From: Pedobacter foliorum
Lineage (GTDB): Bacteria > Bacteroidota > Bacteroidia > Sphingobacteriales > Sphingobacteriaceae
DNA: 64,000 nucleotides
Assembly (NCBI RefSeq): GCF_013266735.1
Contig: NZ_JABSNU010000009.1
Span: 1 to 64,000 of the forward strand
Direction: 5' to 3'
This document shows, one piece after another, positions 41,894-49,729 of this stretch; the first letter of the stretch is position 1, and the number at the start of each line of letters is the position of its first letter. The notes under the pieces were generated by a model. It was not told where the DNA came from, made no database searches, and worked only from the letters and a program-made list of their open reading frames with translations. The position numbers and the translations under genes are program-made.

Positions 41894-42940
41894 CTATAGG
41901 TTGTTTTTATTTTTCTCAGAGATAATAATATATATAAACACAGGCACACCAATCATGGCAGTTAATATGCCTATTGGAAGTTCTGCAGGAGCAACTATTG
42001 TTCTGGCAATAAGGTCGGCGCCAGTTAATAACGCAGCACCAAGCAATGCCGATCCCGGAATTACAAGCCTATGATCAGCTGTAAATGTCATCCTTATAAT
42101 ATGAGGAATAATTAAACCAATAAACCCAATTATTCCGGCCATAGCAACAGAAGCACCAACAGCCATAGTAGCCAAAATAATGATCATCCGTTTAACTACT
42201 TTAACATTTACACCCATATGCAAAGCCTGCGGTTCTCCAAGCGCCAATGCATTTAAAGATTTCGCAAAAAAGGGAAGCGTAACAATCGGGATTAAAACAA
42301 AGGGCAACAATGCACTCACTGTTTGCCAGCTGGCACCGCCTAAACTTCCAAGATTCCAAAAGGTAATGTTTCGTAATTGTGCATCGGTAGCCATGTAAGT
42401 CATCAACCCAATAAACGAGTTTGCAAATGCATTAATTGCCAATCCGGCCAGTAATAAAGTTGTTATAACAGTTTTACCATTCTTCATCGCAATGCGATAA
42501 ACAATCATTGTGGTAATTCCGGCACCAATAAATGCGGCAATTGACAAAGCGTAAAAGCTTAATGTGCCTGTAAGATTTTTAAAAATGCTAATCTCCAGCA
42601 CAATCATAATTACTGCAAATAACGTAGCACCCGATGATATACCTATTAAACCGGGTTCTGCAAGTGGATTACGGAATAAGCCTTGAATCGCAGCACCGGA
42701 AACACCCAAAGCCGCACCAATAAGCCCACCCAATAATACTCTTGGCAAACGAAGATTAAAAAATACGGATGCCTGTTGCGATGTAAAACCCTGATGATCG
42801 GATAACCCAGTATGGTAACTAATCATAGATAACAGTTCAGAAAAACTGATATATACAGCACCAATACAGGAAGAAACCACCATCGTTACAATCAGCACCA
42901 CTGCAAGCAGTACAATAATATATCCTGTTTTTTTAATCAC
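41894..42940 (-). CDS. hmuU: Heme ABC transporter permease
   Basis: A 348-aa FecCD-type permease with about ten membrane helices. Family motifs are LRLPRVLLGGLIGAALGVSGAAIQGLFRNPLAEPGLIGISSGA, ALGEPQALHMGVNV and GIIGFIGLIIPHIIR. It forms the inner-membrane channel for heme with HmuV. It follows hmuT by 8 nt. Confidence 0.95.
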   Translation of the reverse strand: MIKKTGYIIVLLAVVLIVTMVVSSCIGAVYISFSELLSMISYHTGLSDHQGFTSQQASVFFNLRLPRVLLGGLIGAALGVSGAAIQGLFRNPLAEPGLIGISSGATLFAVIMIVLEISIFKNLTGTLSFYALSIAAFIGAGITTMIVYRIAMKNGKTVITTLLLAGLAINAFANSFIGLMTYMATDAQLRNITFWNLGSLGGASWQTVSALLPFVLIPIVTLPFFAKSLNALALGEPQALHMGVNVKVVKRMIIILATMAVGASVAMAGIIGFIGLIIPHIIRMTFTADHRLVIPGSALLGAALLTGADLIARTIVAPAELPIGILTAMIGVPVFIYIIISEKNKNNL

Positions 42941-42948
42941 CCCTGTTG

Positions 42949-43818
42949 CTATTTAACTACCTCGTTAATTTTGCCTGATAATTCTGTTATTGCCTTTCCT
43001 AAACGCAAACCGAAACTGGTAAGCAAAGCACCATCCATGGTAACGAACTTCTTGTTTTTACCAGCATTTGTTTGTGCAATACCCTGAACCGTTTCCAATC
43101 CTTGTGCACCACCTAAACTTTGCAAACCATCATCAAACAATAAGATTACATCAGGATTGGCTTTAACCAATGCTTCGGAGGTTAAAGGTTTATATTCAGA
43201 AAACCCTGTTACTGCATTTTCTGCACCAGCTAACTGAATTACCTTATCTACCTGTGTACCTAAACCACCAACCATCATTGTTCCTGTACCGCGGGCATAA
43301 ATAAATAGTACTTTGGCTTTTTTAGTATTGGTAATTTGTTTTTGAGCTGATGCTACTTCTACGTCAAATACTTTAATTAAAGAATCTGCTTTAGCCTGTT
43401 GCAATAAACTATCGCCAACAGAACGGATTAAATTTTTAGCACCATCTACAGAGAAATCCTGCTTAAACAATAACAATTTAATTCCGGCAGTTTTAAACTG
43501 AGCTGCAAGTTGTGGAGATACTTCTTTCTCAATGCCTACAACAATGTTAGGCTGTAAAGACAAAACACCCTCTACATTGATCTTACTATTGTGACCAACC
43601 TTAGGCTTACTTTTTAAGCTTTCCGGATAGCTACTTGTTATATCCGTACCTACTATGTTTTTTTCTAAACCTAGTCCGGCAACAATTTCGCTTACCGTTC
43701 CATTTAAAGAAACTATTTTCACACTATCAGGCAATTGTCTTGCTGTATTGTTTTCACTAGTGTTTCTGCATGCACTAAACATGGCAGCGGCCATCGCCAG
43801 CATTACTATTTTTTTCAT
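42949..43818 (-). CDS. hmuT: Heme-binding periplasmic lipoprotein of the ABC importer
   Basis: The 289-aa protein has an N-terminal lipobox (MAAAMFSACRN, Cys17). It has the two-lobed cluster-A-type helical-backbone fold (VKIVSLNGTVSEIVAGLGLEKNIVGTDITSSYP; PNIVVGIEKEVSPQLAAQFKTAGIKLLLF; VKANPDVILLFDDGLQSLGG). It captures heme and delivers it to HmuUV. It is preceded by an intercistronic terminator-like hairpin. Confidence 0.92.
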   Translation of the reverse strand: MKKIVMLAMAAAMFSACRNTSENNTARQLPDSVKIVSLNGTVSEIVAGLGLEKNIVGTDITSSYPESLKSKPKVGHNSKINVEGVLSLQPNIVVGIEKEVSPQLAAQFKTAGIKLLLFKQDFSVDGAKNLIRSVGDSLLQQAKADSLIKVFDVEVASAQKQITNTKKAKVLFIYARGTGTMMVGGLGTQVDKVIQLAGAENAVTGFSEYKPLTSEALVKANPDVILLFDDGLQSLGGAQGLETVQGIAQTNAGKNKKFVTMDGALLTSFGLRLGKAITELSGKINEVVK

Positions 43819-43829
43819 AATCAGTGTTT

Positions 43830-43865
43830 AAAAAGAGGAGCTTTCTGGGGGCAGAAAGCATCCTC
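43830..43865 (-). terminator. Intercistronic terminator-like hairpin between hmuY and hmuT
   Basis: On the minus strand GAGGA-t-GCTTTCTG pairs with CAGAAAGC-TCCTC (43835-43865), giving about 13 bp with one bulged base. TTTTT (43830-43834) follows immediately. It lies inside an operon, 24 nt after hmuY's stop and before hmuT. It would allow partial termination, giving more receptor and HmuY than ABC importer. Confidence 0.65.
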
Positions 43866-43889
43866 ATCTAACCAAACTAAACCAAACGT

Positions 43890-44972
43890 TTATCCTTTTT
43901 TAACTAGTTTATATTCTACTACAGGCTTACCACGAACTCCGCCATCGCTTGCATGAAAACTGTTAAATTTCAATTTATATATATTGCCAGCACCATCTTT
44001 TACAATGTAAAACGAATCGGTTTTTACACCTATCGCAGTACCGGTTGTATTTCTCCACTTATCACCAATTGCATCTCTCTTTGCATTAAATGTTACAGCA
44101 CTAAGGTTCGACTCAGAGAAATTCGCATAACTTACTACCGAAGTTTGAACCTGAGCTACCTGAACACCATTAAGGCTATTGCTGAAAACTATATCAGAAA
44201 AGCTGTAAGGGAAAATACCGTCCTGATTTGTACCATAATACATCGTCCAGCTCCATACAAGATCCCAATTGGCTTTCGCAGGCTCAACACTTACCGGTTT
44301 ACCATCTGTAAGAGAGAAAAAGTTATAGTTTGAATTGGCATCTTTAACAATGTCAACAGATTTAAAAGTAGTTTCCTTTAGCTTAGCATATTGCAAAGTA
44401 TAGCCATTTGCTTTGCGCAAAATTCTTACTTTGTAAACAGTCTCAGCACTTATTACTGCACTATGACTACCACCAATTGGACTTACCAGATATACTTTAT
44501 TTTCAGAATCTGTTGAAGAAACAGTTTCAATTGCAGTCTTATTCAAAATATTGGCTTCTCTTGGATCATCAAATTTCTTAAACTCAGTCTCTGCATCAGG
44601 GCCTGTTGCACCAAGAGCGATGGTTAAATCAGACACTTTAAAATCTGCCTCAGTTACCGCGTTTAAATCTGTTTTATCTAATTTCTTTGCCGAAGCTCCT
44701 GAAGCTCCATTCAAAACAACTTTAAATTCATTGCCCGAATAAAAACCTAAAGCCCAGCTGTTTCGAAGCACTGCAGTTTGCTGTGCACCGCTTAAATCTA
44801 TATAAACACTGTTAGCAGCACTACTTCCTGCTTCAGCACCTGCTATGCCATTTAATGTTAGTGTTGTGCCATCCGACACCGGAACCTCTACTAGCGGATT
44901 TTCATCTTTACTACAAGAAGTAAAGGCGGTGGTAAAACACAATAGGGCAACGAGTTGAGTAAATTTGTTCAT
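43890..44972 (-). CDS. hmuY: HmuY-family heme-binding lipoprotein
   Basis: The 360-aa lipoprotein (lipobox TAFTSC, Cys20) has the beta-rich HmuY pattern: YIDLSGAQQTAVLRNSWALGFYSGNEFKVVLNG, NWDLVWSWTMYYG, and a closing region with WRNTTG and FYIVKDGAGNIYKLKFNSFHASDGG. HmuY proteins sit on the cell surface and pass heme to the TonB receptor. It is 27 nt downstream of that receptor's gene. It is longer than the P. gingivalis HmuY (about 220 aa), as common in this order. Confidence 0.88.
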   Translation of the reverse strand: MNKFTQLVALLCFTTAFTSCSKDENPLVEVPVSDGTTLTLNGIAGAEAGSSAANSVYIDLSGAQQTAVLRNSWALGFYSGNEFKVVLNGASGASAKKLDKTDLNAVTEADFKVSDLTIALGATGPDAETEFKKFDDPREANILNKTAIETVSSTDSENKVYLVSPIGGSHSAVISAETVYKVRILRKANGYTLQYAKLKETTFKSVDIVKDANSNYNFFSLTDGKPVSVEPAKANWDLVWSWTMYYGTNQDGIFPYSFSDIVFSNSLNGVQVAQVQTSVVSYANFSESNLSAVTFNAKRDAIGDKWRNTTGTAIGVKTDSFYIVKDGAGNIYKLKFNSFHASDGGVRGKPVVEYKLVKKG

Positions 44973-44999
44973 GATTTTATACGTGTTATAATTAATAAT

Positions 45000-47093
45000 C
45001 TAATTCTTGTTCCAGTTATAGCTTAATCCGACCACATAAGAGCGTCCGTAATTCAAAGGAACCGGGCCACCTGTTGAGTGTGCCGAACCCGTTGCAACCG
45101 ATGTGCTGCTAATGGTGGTTACATCGAACAGGTTTTTAACTCCTGCATTCAGATTAAGTGATTTAAATATTTTTTTGTTGATCATCAGATCGGCCGTGCT
45201 GTAAGAACCTGTTCTTTCAAGACTAACCTGATCAACTCCACCAACTGTATTTAGCTGATAAAAAGGTCTTCTTCCCGAAAACTTATAGGCTAGATTTACA
45301 GTGGTACCAATCTTAGAAAATGTATAAGTGATATTGCTATTCACCTCTGGTGTCCATGCAAATTCATCAGACTCCCCTGGCTTTGGTGCATCGGCAACAA
45401 AGCGATTGTTAATACCGATGTAAGAAAGCCCCAGGGAAATCTGCAAATCATTAAGCGTTAAAGTGTTTTCAAAAGTTCCTCCGGTTGTTTTGTAGCGGGA
45501 AACATTTATAAGGGTAGTAATTGTAGGGTCGCTTGCAGAAAGACCGAAGTCTATTCTATTTCTGAAAGTATTATAAAAGCCACTTACAACCGAGCGGAAA
45601 TCAACGTTTTCATTATCCGATCTGGTAAAAGTTAACGATCCGGTAAAACTATGCGACTGTTCTGCTTTCAGGTTCTCATTTCCTAAAATAGAATGGCTGG
45701 CATCAAAGAAATCATAGTACAACTCACGCAAAGCTGGAGAACGGAAGCCACTTGCATAGCCTAAACGTAAATCGAAATCCTTATTTAACCTGAACTTCGT
45801 ATTTAGTGATGGAATTACCGGAGGTGCATCGTAAACCGAATTTTTAATAAAACGAGCTCCCGGTCTTATCGTTATGCCATCTGTAACCTTCCATTCAGAA
45901 GAGATAAAGAAAGCATAATCATTAATTGAAGGATCTCCTTTAATTCTTGCCCCGCTTGAACCGTCCAGATTAACCTCTATACCAGGTTGAAAAGACAACT
46001 GATCCGAAAATCTATACTGAGCTGTTGCACGGATGGATGTAGATTGAAATTTGGCTACATCCTGCTCGCCGGCACCGCCAGACAGCTCTTCTGTTCCTGT
46101 AGAATAATCGTGCAGCACGCTTTTGGTTGTACGTTTTAAATTAGAATAGCCCAATATTCCGCTAAGCTGTAATTTATCAGTTAGCTTGTAATCGCCCTGT
46201 AATTGCTGTGTATACCTGTTGGTAATGTATTTTTGATTAACCGCTTTAAAAATGTTTGGGTTATAGCCGCCTTTGCTTAAAATAGTCTCATCAGCATAAT
46301 CCATTCGGTACCATACATTTAACTTATCACTATTATAACCCAGGCGACCATTCCCCAACCATTGCTCTTTAGGCTTCCACCTGTTGATATCAGCTGCAAT
46401 CTGTGCTGAAGTAGCCAAAGCAGGTGCACTGTTAAAACCGTTAAAATCGTTATGTGTTACTCCTCCAAGAACACTCCAGCCCTTGTTCTGCCAGCTTGCT
46501 CCTACATTTTGCAGGTGAGATCCTTTTTTGCGGAAAGGTGAATATTCATCCCCTACTGTTTCCTCTTGCACCCTTGCATTAATGCTTAATATTTCTTTAG
46601 CTGCTCTTTTTGTTATGATATTGATTACGCCTGCAAGTGCATCAGTACCATAAGACACTGAAAGTGGCCCTTCAACTATCTCTATACGTTCAATCGAGTT
46701 GATGTCAATCTGATTTAAACTTTCTCTGGTATCACCCCTGTCTATCATCGGAACACCATCCAAAAGGATTTTAACATTCCTCCCCGACATCCCCATTAAC
46801 ATCACATCACTTGTTCCAAGTGTCATATCATTAGAAAACCTGAAGCCCAATTCTGTATTTAATACCTGTTGAACATTTGTTGCGGCACGTAAACGAATAC
46901 GTTCTGAATTAATGATGCGAGTTCTGTAAACTGAATTTCTTAATGATTGAGGTTGATATTCGCCTGTAACCACAACTTCCTTTAGGCAATTAGCTGTTGT
47001 ATCTCTTTTCAACTCTCTGCCCGCGCGTTTCTCTTGCGCCTGCGTTGTTGAAACGATAAAAAATACAGCCATTAATAGTAAACCAATTCTCAT
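45000..47093 (-). CDS. hmuR: TonB-dependent heme receptor
   Basis: A 697-aa outer-membrane receptor. It has a signal peptide (about 1-19), then a plug domain with RTRIINSERIRLRAATNVQQVLN, DVMLMGMSGRNVKILLDGVPMIDR and RIEIVEGPLSVSYGTDALAGVINIIT. A 22-strand barrel runs to the C-terminus. The plug is preceded by a short segment with CLKEVVVTGEY, the usual TonB-box area. First gene of the heme uptake operon; the promoter region holds two Fur-like boxes. Confidence 0.93.
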   Translation of the reverse strand: MRIGLLLMAVFFIVSTTQAQEKRAGRELKRDTTANCLKEVVVTGEYQPQSLRNSVYRTRIINSERIRLRAATNVQQVLNTELGFRFSNDMTLGTSDVMLMGMSGRNVKILLDGVPMIDRGDTRESLNQIDINSIERIEIVEGPLSVSYGTDALAGVINIITKRAAKEILSINARVQEETVGDEYSPFRKKGSHLQNVGASWQNKGWSVLGGVTHNDFNGFNSAPALATSAQIAADINRWKPKEQWLGNGRLGYNSDKLNVWYRMDYADETILSKGGYNPNIFKAVNQKYITNRYTQQLQGDYKLTDKLQLSGILGYSNLKRTTKSVLHDYSTGTEELSGGAGEQDVAKFQSTSIRATAQYRFSDQLSFQPGIEVNLDGSSGARIKGDPSINDYAFFISSEWKVTDGITIRPGARFIKNSVYDAPPVIPSLNTKFRLNKDFDLRLGYASGFRSPALRELYYDFFDASHSILGNENLKAEQSHSFTGSLTFTRSDNENVDFRSVVSGFYNTFRNRIDFGLSASDPTITTLINVSRYKTTGGTFENTLTLNDLQISLGLSYIGINNRFVADAPKPGESDEFAWTPEVNSNITYTFSKIGTTVNLAYKFSGRRPFYQLNTVGGVDQVSLERTGSYSTADLMINKKIFKSLNLNAGVKNLFDVTTISSTSVATGSAHSTGGPVPLNYGRSYVVGLSYNWNKN

Positions 47094-47104
47094 TAAACGA
47101 TCTA

Positions 47105-47162
47105 TTTAGAATAATTTTAAATAACACCGCAAGTATAAGAACTTATTTAGACTAATTCCAAA
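47105..47162 (-). promoter_or_regulatory. Heme uptake promoter flanked by two Fur-like boxes
   Basis: Two related 17-bp near-palindromes, TTTAGAATAATTTTAAA (47105-47121) and TTTAGACTAATTCCAAA (47146-47162), share TTTAGAnTAATTnnAAA and start 41 bp apart. Between them, on the minus strand, lies TATACTTG (47130-47137), one mismatch from TAnnTTTG, with TTTG 21 nt upstream inside the second box. One box therefore covers the -33 element and the other the transcription start. Iron-loaded Fur would repress the operon. Confidence 0.55.
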
Positions 47163-47303
47163 CAATAAATAGAAATATTTTAATTAACCCTGATAACCAG
47201 CTTTTTTATTATACAGGAGAGTGGTATACTTGTAAAAGTTTAATAATGTAAAATGTTACCCAACATTAACATCTTATCTTACCATAAAAAACAAGTATAA
47301 AAA

Positions 47304-48347
47304 ATGAAATTATCTCATCTAGCAGGGATGCTTTTAGTCGGAATGGCTTCAGTTGGTGTGTTTATAAGCTGCACCTCGGACGTTAAAAAGGCCAATGGCC
47401 AAACAAAAACTGCCCCTGGAGATTCGACAGCATCTGAAACAAAAGAAGATTTGCGCGGACCGATTGATACTGCAAAGTATGATTCAATTATGGCAAAATT
47501 AGCCAATGGCGATACCACAGGTAAATGGCCGGTTAAAAAACAACCATATCCATTAGCGGGTGCTATACTTCCATTTAAACGTATTGTTGTTTATTATGGA
47601 AACTTACACTCTAAAAAAATGGGTGCTCTTGGAGAATATGCTCCAAAAGAAATGTGGAAAAGACTAGATGCCGAAGTTAAACATTGGGAAAAAGTTGATC
47701 CTTCTACTCCGGTACAACCAGGTTTACACTACATTGCTGCTGTAGCAAGTGGTACTCCGGGTAGAGATGGCAAATACATCAACCGTATGGCCAACTCACA
47801 GATTGACTCTGTATTAAAGATCGCTAAAATGCGTCCTAATACCATCGTATTTTTAGATTTACAGGTTGCACTTAGTAACATTAAAGCTGAGTTACCTCAC
47901 ATAGAAAAATACTTACAATTACCATTTGTGCATTTAGGCATAGATCCTGAATTCTCTATGAAAGATGGTTCATTACCAGGTAAAAGAATCGGAACTTACG
48001 ATGCTGCTGATATCAACTATGTTTCTCAGTATTTAACTAACTTGGTAAAGAAATACAACTTGCCTCCAAAAGTATTTGTAGTTCACCGTTTTACAAAAAA
48101 GATGGTAACCAATGCGCAGAATATCAAACTTCGTCCGGAAGTTCAAATTGTAATGCACATGGATGGATGGGGTGAGCCAGAACTTAAAAAAGGAACTTAC
48201 CGTCACTTTATTTTCTCTGAGCCAGTTCAGTTTACAGGTTTCAAATTGTTCTATAAAAATGATTTGAAAAAAGAGCCTAAGCGTTTAATGACTCCAGAAG
48301 AATTGATGAAATTGAAACCAGTTCCTGTTTATATTCAATACCAGTAA
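47304..48347 (+). CDS. Hypothetical lipoprotein, TIM-barrel-like
   Basis: The 347-aa protein has a lipobox (VFISC, Cys23), a low-complexity linker rich in Thr/Asp/Lys, then one compact domain. Strand-like segments with functional-looking polar residues are seen (KRIVVYYGNLHS, GLHYIAAVAS, NTIVFLDLQVA, PFVHLGIDPEFSM, PKVFVVHRF, VQIVMHMDGWGEP, RHFIFSEPVQFTGF), a pattern fitting a TIM barrel. DPEF and HMDGWG could be active-site residues. I do not know a characterised homologue. It has its own strong terminator. Confidence 0.6.
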   Translation: MKLSHLAGMLLVGMASVGVFISCTSDVKKANGQTKTAPGDSTASETKEDLRGPIDTAKYDSIMAKLANGDTTGKWPVKKQPYPLAGAILPFKRIVVYYGNLHSKKMGALGEYAPKEMWKRLDAEVKHWEKVDPSTPVQPGLHYIAAVASGTPGRDGKYINRMANSQIDSVLKIAKMRPNTIVFLDLQVALSNIKAELPHIEKYLQLPFVHLGIDPEFSMKDGSLPGKRIGTYDAADINYVSQYLTNLVKKYNLPPKVFVVHRFTKKMVTNAQNIKLRPEVQIVMHMDGWGEPELKKGTYRHFIFSEPVQFTGFKLFYKNDLKKEPKRLMTPEELMKLKPVPVYIQYQ

Positions 48348-48353
48348 TCGTCT

Positions 48354-48395
48354 AAAAAAGGCGACTGTATCACCTGAGATACAGTCGCCTTTTTT
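48354..48395. terminator. Strong bidirectional terminator
   Basis: AAAAAAGGCGACTGTATC (48354-48371) is the exact complement of 48378-48395 across a 6-nt loop, giving a 12-bp stem flanked by A and T runs. It ends the lipoprotein transcript and could act in reverse. Confidence 0.9.
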
Positions 48396-48497
48396 ATACA
48401 GTATATTTAATGCCTACCAGCCATATGATAGCTGCTGAAATAAGTACAAATCATCAAAAAATCAACCAGCCCCTACCCACATTTTATTCATCCCAAA

Positions 48498-48552
48498 CTG
48501 GACAATCACTGGACGACCACTGGACAATGCCTGGACGACGTCTGGATAATCG
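48498..48552. repeat. Array C: five exact-period 11-nt repeats with CTGGAY core
   Basis: Five units start at 48498, 48509, 48520, 48531 and 48542, each exactly 11 nt, with consensus CTGGAYRAYNN. Units alternate between CTGGACAAT and CTGGACGAC forms, giving a 22-nt super-unit. It lies between the terminator at 48354-48395 and the 3' end of the convergent gene at 48591. An 11-nt period rules out a coding repeat. Confidence 0.85.
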
Positions 48553-48590
48553 TTAAAAAAACCATAACCTAACGCCGAACTTTAACAGGC

Positions 48591-49067
48591 TCAATAAGAA
48601 AATTCTACAGACCTTTCAGGGTTATCAAGTTTGGTGCTTTTTCTCTTCCCATTTACCGTTGCATGAATCATATTGATCTGAGAATCGTGCTGTTCAAAGA
48701 GTATGTCGTTTTGAATATTTAGCTTCTGCACACGCTCTACTTTTTCACTTTCGAAATAACACCATGCAGCATCCTCTTCAATCTGATACCCTAAATATTT
48801 TAGGGTAAGCAATTTGTTATTAGCCTTAATCTGTAAGTGGTTTTTAACATAGTCAGAGATCAAGCCATCTACCTGCTTACGATCTTTAGGCTTCAGAATA
48901 TTGATGCTTGTTTTATAGCGCTTATCAAGTGCGCTTTCAAAATCATCAAAAAACACACGAACACTTACCTGTACAGTTTTTGTTTTTGGACTATAATCTA
49001 CCTCAGTTACGCTAACGTAAAACGGATGAAATATATTTAACCAAAAAAATAAAATAAGTTGTAACAT
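48591..49067 (-). CDS. DUF6702 family protein
   Basis: The 158-aa protein has a short hydrophobic N-terminus (MLQLILFFWLNIFHPFYVS, probable signal or anchor). Family features of DUF6702 follow: FYVSVTEVDYSPKTKTVQVSVRVFFDDFESAL, LKYLGYQIEEDAAWCYFESE, and the terminal NPERSVEFSY. The family is common in Bacteroidota, often beside HupE/UreJ-like and M1-peptidase genes as here. Function unknown. It is divergent from the HupE-like gene. Confidence 0.8.
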   Translation of the reverse strand: MLQLILFFWLNIFHPFYVSVTEVDYSPKTKTVQVSVRVFFDDFESALDKRYKTSINILKPKDRKQVDGLISDYVKNHLQIKANNKLLTLKYLGYQIEEDAAWCYFESEKVERVQKLNIQNDILFEQHDSQINMIHATVNGKRKSTKLDNPERSVEFSY

Positions 49068-49137
49068 TTTGTATAGGTAGATATAAAATAGAATATTTCT
49101 TGCTATTCTGTATTCAAAATTACAACTTTAAACTACA

Positions 49138-49725
49138 ATGCAAGATTTCAAACTCTATTTTGATCTTGGCTGGCACCATATTTTAGATTGGCAGGGCTAC
49201 GATCATATACTTTTCTTACTTGCTCTTTGTGGTATTTATACCATCTCCGACTGGAAAAGAGTACTAATTTTGGTTACCGCATTTACCGTTGGCCATAGCA
49301 TTACTTTAGCCTTAAGTGTGTTAAATGTTGTGCATGTAAATTCTGCGCTTATTGAGTTTTTAATCCCTGTTACTATCCTGATAACAGCATTATCCAATAT
49401 CCTTAATAAAAAGCCTAAACCTAAGGCCATAAGGTTAAAATACACTTTAGCGCTTTTCTTTGGATTGATACACGGTATGGGTTTCTCTAATTACCTGAAA
49501 AGTCTGCTTGGCAAAAGCAGCAGCATCGTTGTTGAATTACTGGGCTTTAATTTAGGATTAGAATTTGGTCAGGTGCTGATTGTTGTTGGTGTACTCCTAC
49601 TTTCATTCATCCTGATTATGATCATAAAAATTAAGCGCTGGGACTGGAATTTCTTCCTTTCATCCGCTATATTTGGTATATCATTTGTAATGGCCGCCGA
49701 GCGCGTCCATGCAATCCTTAACTAA
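49138..49725 (+). CDS. HupE/UreJ-family membrane protein
   Basis: A 195-aa protein with about six membrane helices. The family signature is GWHHILDWQGYDHILFLLAL near the N-terminus, followed by VTAFTVGHSITLAL and FFGLIHGMGFSNYL, with conserved His and Asp that suggest metal binding. HupE/UreJ proteins are proposed nickel or cobalt permeases, but in Bacteroidota the substrate is not established. It ends 4 nt before the peptidase start, so the two are likely co-expressed. Confidence 0.85.
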   Translation: MQDFKLYFDLGWHHILDWQGYDHILFLLALCGIYTISDWKRVLILVTAFTVGHSITLALSVLNVVHVNSALIEFLIPVTILITALSNILNKKPKPKAIRLKYTLALFFGLIHGMGFSNYLKSLLGKSSSIVVELLGFNLGLEFGQVLIVVGVLLLSFILIMIIKIKRWDWNFFLSSAIFGISFVMAAERVHAILN

Positions 49726-49729
49726 CAAA

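Noticed and set aside
48498..48552. CRISPR array interpretation of the 11-nt repeats
   Set aside because: Units are only 11 nt, contiguous, without spacers, and no cas genes are in the window.
49709..49729. Upstream ATG for the M1 peptidase
   Set aside because: It lies inside the preceding HupE-like gene; the ATG at 49730 begins a standard signal peptide.
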